A stretch of DNA of 64,000 nucleotides, taken from positions 1 through 64,000 of the forward strand of contig JBEEGH010000033.1 of NCBI GenBank assembly GCA_041166745.1, given 5' to 3'. The first letter of the stretch is position 1. The number at the start of each line of letters is the position of its first letter. The stretch comes from DASUCS01 sp041166745 (GTDB lineage Bacteria; Actinomycetota; Acidimicrobiia; Acidimicrobiales; JACDCH01). Below, in pieces: positions 24,638 through 32,258 of this stretch. Made by a program: the position numbers and the translations under genes. Under the pieces are notes generated by a model. The model did no database searches. It saw only the letters and a list, made by a program, of their open reading frames with translations, and was not told the origin of the DNA.

Positions 24638-25395
24638 TTCGTTCTATCGGTGTCTCGCTTCGCGACGAACGCGTCACGGTGCTCGTCGGCCACGCCCGAG
24701 AGATTCAGCTCGAACGTGAAACCCTGCTCGAAGCGGTAGCTGCGCTTGACGTCCCACGGGTCGATGCCGTTGAGCGACTCCTTGGCGGCGCGGATGACCG
24801 TCGGCGACTTCGCGGCGATCTCGCCCGCGACCTCGACGGCGGCGGCGCGCAAGCCATCGACCGGGACGACCCTCAAGACCGACCCAAAGGCGTGCAGTTC
24901 GGCGGCCGTTGCCGTGGTCGATGTGTAGACCATCGCCCTCATCTTGTGCTGCGGCACGAGCCGGCTCAGGTGCGTCGCGGCGCCGAGAGCGCCACGGTCG
25001 ACCTCGGGGAGCCCGAAGGTGGCGTCGTCCGACGCGACGATCACATCGGCGTTGCCGACGAGCCCGATGCCGCCGCCGAGGCAGTAGCCGTGCACTGCCG
25101 CGATCACGGGCACCTTGCAGTCGTACACCGCGGCGAACGCCGCAAAGCACCCACGATTCGCACCGATCAGAGCCTCGAAGCCCTGCGTCTGTTGCATCTC
25201 CTTGATGTCGACACCGGCGTTGAACCCTCGTCCCTCGGCGCGGAGGATGACGACGCGCACGCCGGGATCCTCACCGAGGGCCGAGATGATGTCGGCGAGC
25301 TCGAACCAGCCCGCGACGGTCAGCGCGTTGACCGGCGGGTTGTCCATGACGACCTCGGCGATGCCCGCGTCGTCGATGGTGTGGCTGGTGCCCAC
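24634..25395 (-). CDS. echA20: EchA20, crotonase-fold ring D hydrolase
   Basis: A 253-residue crotonase-fold protein. FNAGVDIKEMQQTQGF, NRGCFAAFAAVYDCKVPVIA, GYCLGGGIGLVGNADVIVAS (oxyanion hole) and ATFGLPEVDRGALGAATHLS agree with remembered mycobacterial EchA20 (Rv3550), which opens ring D of the bicyclic HIEC-CoA by hydrolysis. It is the first gene of an eight-gene operon that ends at 17275. A class II palindromic operator (25407-25433) ends 12 bp upstream of the GTG/ATG start region, so the whole operon is probably repressed by the TetR protein encoded at 30331. Confidence 0.93.
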   Translation of the reverse strand: MGTSHTIDDAGIAEVVMDNPPVNALTVAGWFELADIISALGEDPGVRVVILRAEGRGFNAGVDIKEMQQTQGFEALIGANRGCFAAFAAVYDCKVPVIAAVHGYCLGGGIGLVGNADVIVASDDATFGLPEVDRGALGAATHLSRLVPQHKMRAMVYTSTTATAAELHAFGSVLRVVPVDGLRAAAVEVAGEIAAKSPTVIRAAKESLNGIDPWDVKRSYRFEQGFTFELNLSGVADEHRDAFVAKRDTDRTK

Positions 25396-25406
25396 AGTCA
25401 GAGACC

Positions 25407-25433
25407 TCGAATCTGATGGACCGTCAGATTCGA
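25407..25433. promoter_or_regulatory. Class II TetR-type operator upstream of echA20 operon
   Basis: A 27-bp palindrome with 10-bp arms TCGAATCTGA and TCAGATTCGA. On the minus strand its core is CTGACGGTCCATCAG, one base different from the perfect cores at 31013 and 32227. It is not the mycobacterial KstR2 site (AnCAAGnnCTTGnT, as remembered), although it controls the same gene set. Confidence 0.85.
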
Positions 25434-25455
25434 GCGTAGATGACCGCCACGAGGA

Positions 25456-26301
25456 TCAAGAAGCCGACTGGCAGGCCTCCACGGAACCCTGCTGGAAGCC
25501 GATGCGGAAGTGCGCCTGACGTTGTTCCGCCGACCCATGCGTCCACGACTCGGGATTCACTCGCCCCTGCGCCTGTTGCTGGATGCGATCGTCGCCGACC
25601 GATGCGGCCGCATCGAGGCCGTCTTGAATGTCCGCGTCGGTGATGTCTTCGATGAATCCAGTGGCGGTGGCGTCGTGGGCCCAGATGCCGGCGAAGCAGT
25701 CCGCCATGAGCTCGACGCGCACGCTGCCACTGTTCGGCCCGGTCACACCGTCCTGGCTCTGCTCGAGGAGCCCCATGAGGTCCTGCACGTGATGGCCGTA
25801 CTCATGCGCGATGACGTAGGCCTCGGCGAACGGGCCGCCCGTCGCGCCAAATCGTGAACGTAGGTCGTCGTAGAACCCGAGGTCGATGTACACGGTCTTG
25901 TCGACGGGGCAATAGAACGGTCCCACCGCCGAAGACGCGGCGCCGCAACCGGTGTTCGTCTGGTCGGTGAAGAAGACGGTTGTGGACTTGGTGTAGCCGG
26001 ACAGCCGTTGCCCCCAGAATCCCTGGACGCTGTTGATCACGCCGACGATGCGGCAGTCTTCGCGCTGGTTGGCGTCTTCGCCGGTGCGGCACTGCGACGA
26101 CAGGTCACTCTGCGCGCCCCCGACGGAGATGCCGTTCGCAGAGGGCACTCCCCCGCCGCCGCTGTTGAGATACAGCGTGAGCAACAGCACGATGATGCCG
26201 ACAATCCCTCCGCCACCGGCGACGGGGAGGCCGAGGCTCCGGGCGCCCCGCCGGTCGGAGACCTGCGAGGTGTCGAGATTGGCGTCTTTACGGAAGCGCA
26301 C
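25456..26301 (-). CDS. YpfJ-type neutral zinc metallopeptidase, membrane-anchored
   Basis: A 281-residue protein with an N-terminal membrane anchor (about residues 26-46, VAGGGGIVGIIVLLLTLYL), a low-complexity Gly linker, then a zincin domain with HEYGHHVQDLMG (HExxH, about residue 168) and a downstream VELMADCFAGIWAHDA that supplies the third ligand. ESWTHGSAEQRQAHFRIGF near the C-terminus is typical of this family. It faces outside the membrane. The biological substrate is unknown. It is transcribed toward the echA20 operator from 26301 and is not obviously part of the degradation genes. Confidence 0.88.
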   Translation of the reverse strand: MRFRKDANLDTSQVSDRRGARSLGLPVAGGGGIVGIIVLLLTLYLNSGGGGVPSANGISVGGAQSDLSSQCRTGEDANQREDCRIVGVINSVQGFWGQRLSGYTKSTTVFFTDQTNTGCGAASSAVGPFYCPVDKTVYIDLGFYDDLRSRFGATGGPFAEAYVIAHEYGHHVQDLMGLLEQSQDGVTGPNSGSVRVELMADCFAGIWAHDATATGFIEDITDADIQDGLDAAASVGDDRIQQQAQGRVNPESWTHGSAEQRQAHFRIGFQQGSVEACQSAS

Positions 26302-26345
26302 GGCGCCGAGCTACCCGAATGGGCGGGTACTGATCCCGAGCGGCA

Positions 26346-27113
26346 ATGATCAGCGCGATGGATGGCTTTGACTTTCACGAGCGCGTGGTGCTGGTCACCG
26401 GTGGGGCGAAGGGCATCGGCCGCGTGATCGTCGATCAGTTCGCCAGCGCCGGAGCCACCGTCGTGGCCTGCGGACGCAACGAGCCCGACGAATTCGCCGG
26501 CGCGTCGTTCATCACGTGCGACGTCCGTGACCCTGAGCAGGTGGACGCGATGATCGCCCGTATCGCCGGCGAGCACGGACGGCTGGACGTCGCCGTCAAC
26601 AACGCCGGCGGCTCTCCCAGCGCGGACGCCGCGACGGCCTCTCCCCGATTCTCGGAGGCGATCATCCGCCTCAACCTGTTGGCTCCGCTGCACGTCTCGC
26701 AGGCGGCCAACCGCGTGATGCAGGAACAAGACGACGGCGGCTCGATCCTCAACATCGCCAGCGTCAGCGGCATCAGACCGTCGCCGACGACGGCGGCCTA
26801 CGGCGCGGCGAAGGCGGGCTTGCTCAACCTCACGCAGACGCTTGCCGTCGAGTGGGCGCCGAAGGTGCGGGTCAATGCGGTGACCGCCGGGCTCATCCGC
26901 ACCGAGCTCGCGGGAATGCACTACGGAGACGAGCAAGGCATTGCGGCCGTGGGCGCCACAGTGCCGCTCGGCCGCATGGGCGATCCGATGGATGTCGCGA
27001 GTGCGTGCTTGTACCTCGCTTCGCCGATGGCGGCCTACGTCAGCGGAGCCAACATCGTCGTGCACGGCGGCGGCGAGCGCCCGGCCTACCTGTCTGTGGC
27101 GCAGCCCACCTAA
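26346..27113 (+). CDS. SDR-family oxidoreductase
   Basis: A 255-residue classical short-chain dehydrogenase: VLVTGGAKGIGRVIVDQFA (cofactor), NNAGGSPS, ASVSGIRPSPTTAAYGAAKAG (catalytic Ser, Tyr, Lys) and VNAVTAGLIRTELAG. It has an internal start option at ATG 26358. It heads a three-gene run with the DUF35 protein (10 bp downstream) and the thiolase-like protein, so it may reduce or oxidise the carbonyl made or used by that pair. Substrate unknown. Confidence 0.87.
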   Translation: MISAMDGFDFHERVVLVTGGAKGIGRVIVDQFASAGATVVACGRNEPDEFAGASFITCDVRDPEQVDAMIARIAGEHGRLDVAVNNAGGSPSADAATASPRFSEAIIRLNLLAPLHVSQAANRVMQEQDDGGSILNIASVSGIRPSPTTAAYGAAKAGLLNLTQTLAVEWAPKVRVNAVTAGLIRTELAGMHYGDEQGIAAVGATVPLGRMGDPMDVASACLYLASPMAAYVSGANIVVHGGGERPAYLSVAQPT

Positions 27114-27123
27114 GTTGGGCTCC

Positions 27124-27561
27124 ATGGCCAAGACTCGAACGCCCGCGCTGGGCGCCGAAGGGTGGTTCACCGAAGACGGCGACGGCCCGACGCTGATCGG
27201 CAACAAGTGCACGGCGTGCGGCACCGTGTTCTTCCCCGCGGCGTCGTACTTCTGTCGGAACCCGGAATGCGGTGGTCGCGAGTTCGAATCGACCCCGCTG
27301 TCGCGATCGGGAACGGTGTGGTCGTACACCGACGCGCAGTACCAACCACCACCGCCGTATGTCGCCACCACCGATTCCTACCAGCCGTTTGCGGTCGCGG
27401 CCGTCGAGCTCGCCGCCGAAGGCATGGTCGTGATGGGTCAGCTGGCCGACGGCTACGGGGTCGACGACGTCACGGTCGGAACCCCGGTCGAACTGATCGT
27501 CGAGACGCTCTTCGAAGACGACGATCACGAGTACACCGTCTGGAAGTGGAAGCCGGCATGA
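27124..27561 (+). CDS. DUF35 zinc-ribbon/OB-fold protein, partner of thiolase-like protein
   Basis: A 145-residue protein with a zinc ribbon (NKCTACGTVFFPAASYFC then CGG, about residues 27-50) followed by an OB fold (GTVWSYTDAQYQPPPPY). In steroid-degrading actinobacteria DUF35 domains pair with SCP-2 thiolase-like proteins to form side-chain retro-aldolases (for example ChsH2 with Ltp2). The stop overlaps the ATG of the thiolase-like gene (ATGA), which supports a complex. It would stabilise the partner and help bind acyl-CoA. Confidence 0.88.
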   Translation: MAKTRTPALGAEGWFTEDGDGPTLIGNKCTACGTVFFPAASYFCRNPECGGREFESTPLSRSGTVWSYTDAQYQPPPPYVATTDSYQPFAVAAVELAAEGMVVMGQLADGYGVDDVTVGTPVELIVETLFEDDDHEYTVWKWKPA

Positions 27562-28754
27562 GCACGGACATCGCGGTTCTCGGAGCGGGGATGCATCCGT
27601 GGGGCAAATGGGGCCGCAACTTCGTCGAGTACGGCATCGACGCCGCGCAGACAGCGCTCGCCGATGCGGGGCTCCAGTGGCGCGACATCCAGTTCGTCGC
27701 TGGCGCCGACACGATGCGTCAGGGTTATCCCGGCTACGTGTCCGCGGCGACGTTCAGTCAGGCGCTCGGATGGTCGGGTGCGCAAGTCGCCTCCTGCTAC
27801 GCGGCGTGCGCGTCGGGCGCGACCGCGTTGGCCACGGCTCGGGCGCAGATCCTCGCGGGATTCTGCGACGTCGCCCTGGTGGTCGGAGCCGACACCTCGC
27901 CGAAGGGGTTCTTCGCGCCGAACGACGGCGACCGCCCCGACGACCCCGACTGGCTGCGCTTTCGTTTGTTGGGCGCCACCAACCCGACCTACTTCGCGCT
28001 GTACGCCCGTCGACGCATGGACGTGTACGGCGCGACCGAGCGCGATTTCGCCAAGGTCAAGGTGAAGAACGCTCGACACGGCCTCAACAACCCGAACGCC
28101 CGTTACCGCAAAGAGGTCACCGAGGACGAGGTGCTGGCCTCGCCGGTCGTCGCCTCGCCGCTGCACCTGCTCGACATCTGCGCCACATCAGATGGTGGAG
28201 CGGCGCTGGTCGTGTCGTCGATGGAGTACGCCCGCGCTCATGGCGCGACGTCGCCCGTTCGCGTGCGAGGGATCTCCACGGTCACGCCGCGCTTTCCCAA
28301 CACCGTGATCGAGATGCCGGACTTTGCAACGGATTCTTCGGCCGCCCTTGCGCCACCGACGCTCGCGTTCCGCGACTCGATCGCCGCCGCCGCCTACGAG
28401 CAGGCCGGCCTCGGCCCCGACGACATGTCCGTCGCCGAGGTGTACGACCTCTCGTCGGCGCTCGAGCTCGACTGGTACGAGAACATCGGCCTCTGCAAGG
28501 CCGGCGAGGCGGAGCGACTGATCAACGACGGCGACACGGCACTCGGCGGCAAGGGCACAACGGTGAACCCGAGCGGCGGACTCGCATGCTTCGGTGAGGC
28601 CGTGCCCGCGCAGGCGATCGCCCAGGTGTGCGAGATCACGTGGCAGCTGCGGGGCGAGGCCACCGGCCGCCAGGTCGAAGGCGCCGCCGCCGGCGTGACG
28701 GTGAACCAAGGCCTCTTCGGCCACGGCTCCTCGGTGGTCCTGTCGACCGGTTAG
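27558..28754 (+). CDS. SCP-2 thiolase-like (Ltp-type) protein, candidate side-chain aldolase
   Basis: A 398-residue thiolase-superfamily protein. SCYAACASGATALA retains a Cys at the nucleophile position; LHLLDICATSDGGAALVV, VAEVYDLSSALELDWYENIG and GTTVNPSGGLACFGEAVPAQ follow the Ltp/SCP-x pattern rather than that of a classical thiolase. Overlap with the DUF35 gene suggests a two-subunit enzyme. It may cleave a steroid side-chain acyl-CoA by retro-aldol chemistry or act as a thiolase. The 3' end overlaps the convergent SDR by 4 bp. Confidence 0.85.
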   Translation: MSTDIAVLGAGMHPWGKWGRNFVEYGIDAAQTALADAGLQWRDIQFVAGADTMRQGYPGYVSAATFSQALGWSGAQVASCYAACASGATALATARAQILAGFCDVALVVGADTSPKGFFAPNDGDRPDDPDWLRFRLLGATNPTYFALYARRRMDVYGATERDFAKVKVKNARHGLNNPNARYRKEVTEDEVLASPVVASPLHLLDICATSDGGAALVVSSMEYARAHGATSPVRVRGISTVTPRFPNTVIEMPDFATDSSAALAPPTLAFRDSIAAAAYEQAGLGPDDMSVAEVYDLSSALELDWYENIGLCKAGEAERLINDGDTALGGKGTTVNPSGGLACFGEAVPAQAIAQVCEITWQLRGEATGRQVEGAAAGVTVNQGLFGHGSSVVLSTG

Positions 28755-29503
28755 GGGTGTTGGGACGAGACGCTGACGATTTCGCCGGTCATGTACGACG
28801 AGTAGTCGCTGGCGAGGAAGACGATCACGTTGGCGACCTCCCACGGCTCCGCGGCTCGTCCGAACGCTTCGCGAGCCGTGAGCTCGTCGAGTAGTTCGTC
28901 GGTCGTCACCTTGGCGAGGAACGGGTGCATCGCGATGCTCGGCGCCACCGCGTTGATGCGGACTCCAAATGGTGCGGCCTCGATTGCCGCGCACCGGGTG
29001 AGCGCCATGACGCCCGCCTTCGCGGCCGCGTAGTGCGCTTGGCCCGCCTGCGCCCGCCATCCGAGCACCGACGCGTTGTTGACGATCACCCCGCTTCCCT
29101 GCGGTTGCAGCACCTGGAGCGCGGCGCGCATACACCGGAACGTGCCGGTGAGCGTGACGTCGAGCACCTTGCTCCACTGCTCGTCGGTCATGTCGACGAC
29201 GTTGGCCGTCCCGCCGAGCCCCGCGTTGTTCACAACGACGTCGATTCCGCCCAGTGTCGCGACGGTGGAGTCGAACAGTCGTTGCACCTGGGTCTCGTCG
29301 GTCACGTCGCAGACGACGGATGCCGCCGCACCGAGCTCGGCGGCCGTCTCCGCGAGGCGCCGTTCGTGCGCATCGCTGACCACGACCGTCGCGCCCTCCT
29401 CGATGCACCGCTTGGCGGTCGCAAACCCGATGCCCGTGCCGGCCGCAGCCGTGACGAGGACGCGCTTACCGTCGAGCAGGTCGTGGCCGGGGACATAGTC
29501 CAT
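28751..29503 (-). CDS. SDR-family oxidoreductase
   Basis: A 250-residue short-chain dehydrogenase with TAAAGTGIGFATAKRC (cofactor), NNAGLGGTANVVDMT, NNASVLGWRAQAGQAHYAAAKAG (active Ser, Tyr, Lys) and INAVAPSIAMHPFLAKVT. Size and placement in the HIP/steroid area recall the ~260-residue SDR coded beside ipdAB in mycobacteria, but orthology cannot be confirmed here. The upstream neighbour on the same strand is the tyrosine phosphatase-like gene 14 bp away, then the TetR gene, so these may share the class II operator. Confidence 0.85.
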   Translation of the reverse strand: MDYVPGHDLLDGKRVLVTAAAGTGIGFATAKRCIEEGATVVVSDAHERRLAETAAELGAAASVVCDVTDETQVQRLFDSTVATLGGIDVVVNNAGLGGTANVVDMTDEQWSKVLDVTLTGTFRCMRAALQVLQPQGSGVIVNNASVLGWRAQAGQAHYAAAKAGVMALTRCAAIEAAPFGVRINAVAPSIAMHPFLAKVTTDELLDELTAREAFGRAAEPWEVANVIVFLASDYSSYMTGEIVSVSSQHP

Positions 29504-29517
29504 GTCGGCCGCCGAGG

Positions 29518-30285
29518 TTACGTGACGAGATTGGCCCTCACGGCATCAAGCGCCTCGTCGGTGACGCCCAGGTCGGTCACGTAGTCGTGCATCGATCCGA
29601 AGTCGGAGCGGACCCGCTCGAGGAAGAGGTGCATCGCCTCGGCCGGTGCGGCGAGGAAGGCCTCCGGCTGGTCGGTCATCGCGTCGGCCGCCTCGGGGTA
29701 GGTGGCGATCACCCACTCCTTGAAGCGGGGCATGCCGAGACGACTGAGCGAATAGTCAGCCGCGATGTCGTCGTCGCTCACGCCGAGCACACTCAGCACG
29801 ATCGCGGCGACGACTCCGGTGCGGTCCTTGCCCGCCGCGCAGTGGAACACGAGCGGCAGTGAGGCCGCATCGCCGAGGATGTGCAGCGCTCGAGCGATCG
29901 CATCACGCCCGGTGGCGAGCATGTCGACGTACCGATCGGCGAGGAACGTGACCGGGTCGGTGTTCTCGTCGAGCGACTCTCGGCTCCACGTCTCCTCGAA
30001 GATCGGAAGATGGTGATAGCCGATCGAGTCGTGGGTGAATCGACCGCGTTCGAGCTCCATCGGTGTACGCAGATCGAGCACCGTGCGAACGCCCAGGGGT
30101 GCGAGGTCGTCGACCGTGAGCCGGTGCACACCGTCCGCTCGGAACAGCGTGCGCCATTTCACCGTCGAGCCATCGGCCGTCGTGTACCCGCCGAGGTCGC
30201 GGAAGTTGAACACCATGTCGAACGGAAGGTGACGGTCGAGATCCGCGTCGAGGCCTGTCATCTGTTGCGACGGTAGCGAGTTCAT
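29518..30285 (-). CDS. Tyrosine-phosphatase-superfamily protein (PtpB-like)
   Basis: A 255-residue protein with the CX5R active site HCAAGKDRTGVVAA at about residue 152, FNFRDLGGYTTADGSTVKW near the start and VLDLRTPMELERGRF, all typical of the Y_phosphatase3/PtpB family. It dephosphorylates phosphotyrosine, phosphoserine or phosphoinositides. Start is ATG 30285 (MNSLPSQQM) or possibly ATG 30261 (MTGLDADLD). The gene is downstream of the TetR regulator on the same strand. Its link to catabolism, if any, is unclear. Confidence 0.85.
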   Translation of the reverse strand: MNSLPSQQMTGLDADLDRHLPFDMVFNFRDLGGYTTADGSTVKWRTLFRADGVHRLTVDDLAPLGVRTVLDLRTPMELERGRFTHDSIGYHHLPIFEETWSRESLDENTDPVTFLADRYVDMLATGRDAIARALHILGDAASLPLVFHCAAGKDRTGVVAAIVLSVLGVSDDDIAADYSLSRLGMPRFKEWVIATYPEAADAMTDQPEAFLAAPAEAMHLFLERVRSDFGSMHDYVTDLGVTDEALDAVRANLVT

Positions 30286-30330
30286 GTTTCGATCCGACAA
30301 ACGGCAGGTCAACCGCAGCCGAACTGTCGC

Positions 30331-30948
30331 TCAACCCGCTTGGAGCTTCTGCCCGGTCACGCCCCAGAAGATCTGGCGGGCCATGCTGTCGCGCAGGTCC
30401 TTCGTGCGAATGCCCCAGAACTCGAAGCCGTACTGGTGGGCGGCGACGTGGGCGAGCATCGACACGAGCACGGCTGCCGTGGCGGTCGGCTCGATGTCGC
30501 GAGGGGTGCGGCTGGCGTCCTGGAACTGACTGATCGTCTCGGTCAACGCAACGTTCACTTCGTTCAGCAAGCGCGTACGGATCTGATGGAAGCGGCGATC
30601 GCCCTCCTCGGTTGCGAGGTCCATCACCCGAAGGATCGAGCGGTACTCCTCCCAGAAGTCGAAGAAGGCCTGGCACAACTGCGTGGCGGTCTCGAAGCCG
30701 GCCTTGCCGCGCCATGCCCCTGCACGGATGAGCGCCGGCAAACGGTGACCGTCCTGGGCCATCTGCTCGGCCAGCACCAAGATCGCCGCTTCGACATCGG
30801 GGAAGTACTGGTAGAAGGTCGCCGGCGACGTGCCGGCCTCGCGGGCGATGTCGATGACCTTCACGTCGCGATACGACGTCGTGCGCAACATCTCACCGGT
30901 GCACTCGAGCAAGCGCTGTCTCGTGGCTCGCCCGCGGCGACCCGGCAC
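30331..30948 (-). CDS. TetR-family regulator, likely repressor of the HIP operon
   Basis: A 205-residue TetR protein. The helix-turn-helix is at about residues 28-50 (DVKVIDIAREAGTSPATFYQYFPD), followed by a helical ligand domain. GTG start at 30948. A perfect class II palindrome (31013-31027) lies 65 bp upstream, and the same site precedes echA20 and the 32259 gene, so this protein is the best candidate for binding them, autoregulation included. The sequence does not look like remembered mycobacterial KstR2 outside the HTH. The inducer is probably an acyl-CoA intermediate. Confidence 0.85.
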   Translation of the reverse strand: MPGRRGRATRQRLLECTGEMLRTTSYRDVKVIDIAREAGTSPATFYQYFPDVEAAILVLAEQMAQDGHRLPALIRAGAWRGKAGFETATQLCQAFFDFWEEYRSILRVMDLATEEGDRRFHQIRTRLLNEVNVALTETISQFQDASRTPRDIEPTATAAVLVSMLAHVAAHQYGFEFWGIRTKDLRDSMARQIFWGVTGQKLQAG

Positions 30949-31012
30949 GCGACCGTCGGCCGCGCGGAGGTCGGCGACGACCGACGAATCAGGTGGGGAT
31001 GACGCTCGAGAT

Positions 31013-31027
31013 CTGACGGTCCGTCAG
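31013..31027. promoter_or_regulatory. Class II TetR-type operator upstream of tetR
   Basis: The perfect palindrome CTGACGGTCCGTCAG lies 65 bp before the TetR start and just beyond the 3' end of the lipoprotein gene. It is identical to the core at 32227-32243 and one base different from that at 25407-25433. Confidence 0.85.
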
Positions 31028-31039
31028 CTTAGGAGACGC

Positions 31040-31573
31040 CTACGAGACCGTGAACTCTCGCATCATGCCCAGCTGCGCGAACACCTTGCCGTCCGCGGCG
31101 GGGAGGAAGCACACGAGCGCATACGCGCCCGGGGTCAGCTCCGCGCCGAAGGTCGATGTCTTTCCTCGATCGACCGAGGGCGATTTCGCAACTTCGTCGC
31201 CGAGAGCATCGAACGAGCCGGTGGCGGCCAGCACTGCGGCGCGGTAGGCGCTGAAGTTGCCGTCGCGCACCCGCACGACGCGCAGTTCGTGTGCCATCGT
31301 GCCGCCGTTTGTGAACGTGACCAACACGGGCCCGGCGGCCAGCGACTCCACGCCGCCGGTGTCGAACGTGAAGGCATTGGCCGCAGGCTCGGTCGCCATC
31401 ACGTTGAGCGCGCTGGGTCCGACCGACGAGCTGTCCGAGCTGCTCGAACTGGACGAGGACGCCGACGGCACTGCGTTCCCACTGGTGCCGGGCGCCGGCT
31501 TGCTGTCCGCCGAGCAGGCCGCGAATGCGAGTACGGCGACCACGAACGCGACCTTCGACATCGACTTCGACAT
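31040..31573 (-). CDS. Predicted lipoprotein with cupredoxin-like domain
   Basis: A 177-residue secreted protein. The N-terminus has a signal sequence ending in the lipobox FAAC (SKVAFVVAVLAFAAC), then a Ser-rich linker (residues ~35-52), then a beta-rich domain with VLVTFTNGGTMAHELRVVRV and PGAYALVCFLPAADGKVFAQLGMMREFTV. This arrangement recalls cupredoxin-type folds, and the His and Cys and Met residues (HEL, VCF, GMM) may form a copper site. ATG 31573 or 31561 are both possible starts. Confidence 0.72.
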   Translation of the reverse strand: MSKSMSKVAFVVAVLAFAACSADSKPAPGTSGNAVPSASSSSSSSSDSSSVGPSALNVMATEPAANAFTFDTGGVESLAAGPVLVTFTNGGTMAHELRVVRVRDGNFSAYRAAVLAATGSFDALGDEVAKSPSVDRGKTSTFGAELTPGAYALVCFLPAADGKVFAQLGMMREFTVS

Positions 31574-31577
31574 GAGG

Positions 31578-32210
31578 TCAGGGTTTAGCAGACGCCCCCC
31601 ACGCATCGAGCACTTGGGCGGTGGTCGTGACCGTGGCAACGAACGCGAGCGAGTTGTCGATGACGGCGTCGGCGTACGACGCCGGGACGCCGGCGACCGC
31701 GTCTCGAGGAAGCACGAACTGATACCCGGCGTTCACCGCGTCCATCGCAAAGTTGGTGATGGCGACATTCACGGACACACCGACGCCGACCACCGTCGAC
31801 ACGCCGAGGTTGCGCAGCACGGCGTCGAGATCGGTGCCGCCCATCGGGCCCAGCCCGTGGAAGCGGCTCAGGACGAGATCATTGGCGTCCGGCACGATCT
31901 CGGGCACGAGCTGCGCCGCCCGTGAGCCCGGCTCGATGCGAATGCCGAGCTTGCGGGTTCCGAGGAAGAGCCTGGCATTGCGATTCGAGCCGCGATCGTC
32001 CGCTCGGCGGACGGCCAGACAATGCACCACCGCCACCCCGGCGGTTCTCGCGGCCTCCACCAGACGAACGATGTTGGGCACGGCGACCCGTTGGGCCTCA
32101 TCCGCGAGGTCACGCAACACGGCCTCATCGCCGATCACGCCGATCTGGCACTCCTGGGTGACGAGCGCGGTGTGAACGGGATCGAGCAGGGCGGCAAGGT
32201 CGACAGCCAC
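31578..32210 (-). CDS. Isochorismatase-fold protein with degenerate active site
   Basis: A 210-residue protein of the isochorismatase-like hydrolase fold (HTALVTQECQIGVIGD, GVAVVHCLAVRR, VGVGVSVNVAITNFAMDAVNAGY, then PRDAVAG). Active members have Asp, Lys and Cys. Here Glu replaces the Asp (TQECQ), the Lys position reads as Arg (LSRFHG) and the Cys position in NVAITN is Ala. It may have lost amidase activity or act on another substrate. The gene is divergent from the amidohydrolase at 32259 and shares its class II operator. Confidence 0.75.
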   Translation of the reverse strand: MAVDLAALLDPVHTALVTQECQIGVIGDEAVLRDLADEAQRVAVPNIVRLVEAARTAGVAVVHCLAVRRADDRGSNRNARLFLGTRKLGIRIEPGSRAAQLVPEIVPDANDLVLSRFHGLGPMGGTDLDAVLRNLGVSTVVGVGVSVNVAITNFAMDAVNAGYQFVLPRDAVAGVPASYADAVIDNSLAFVATVTTTAQVLDAWGASAKP

Positions 32211-32226
32211 GCCGCCGACGTTACTT

Positions 32227-32243
32227 TCTGACGGTCCGTCAGA
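32227..32243. promoter_or_regulatory. Class II TetR-type operator between divergent genes
   Basis: The perfect palindrome TCTGACGGTCCGTCAGA lies midway between the start codons of the isochorismatase-like gene (32210) and the amidohydrolase (32259), 16-17 bp from each. One bound dimer would block both promoters. Confidence 0.87.
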
Positions 32244-32258
32244 TTACGATCGGCCTCC

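Noticed and set aside
30331..30948. Calling the TetR protein KstR2
   Set aside because: It regulates similar genes by inference, but neither its sequence nor the operator resembles remembered KstR2, so no symbol is given.
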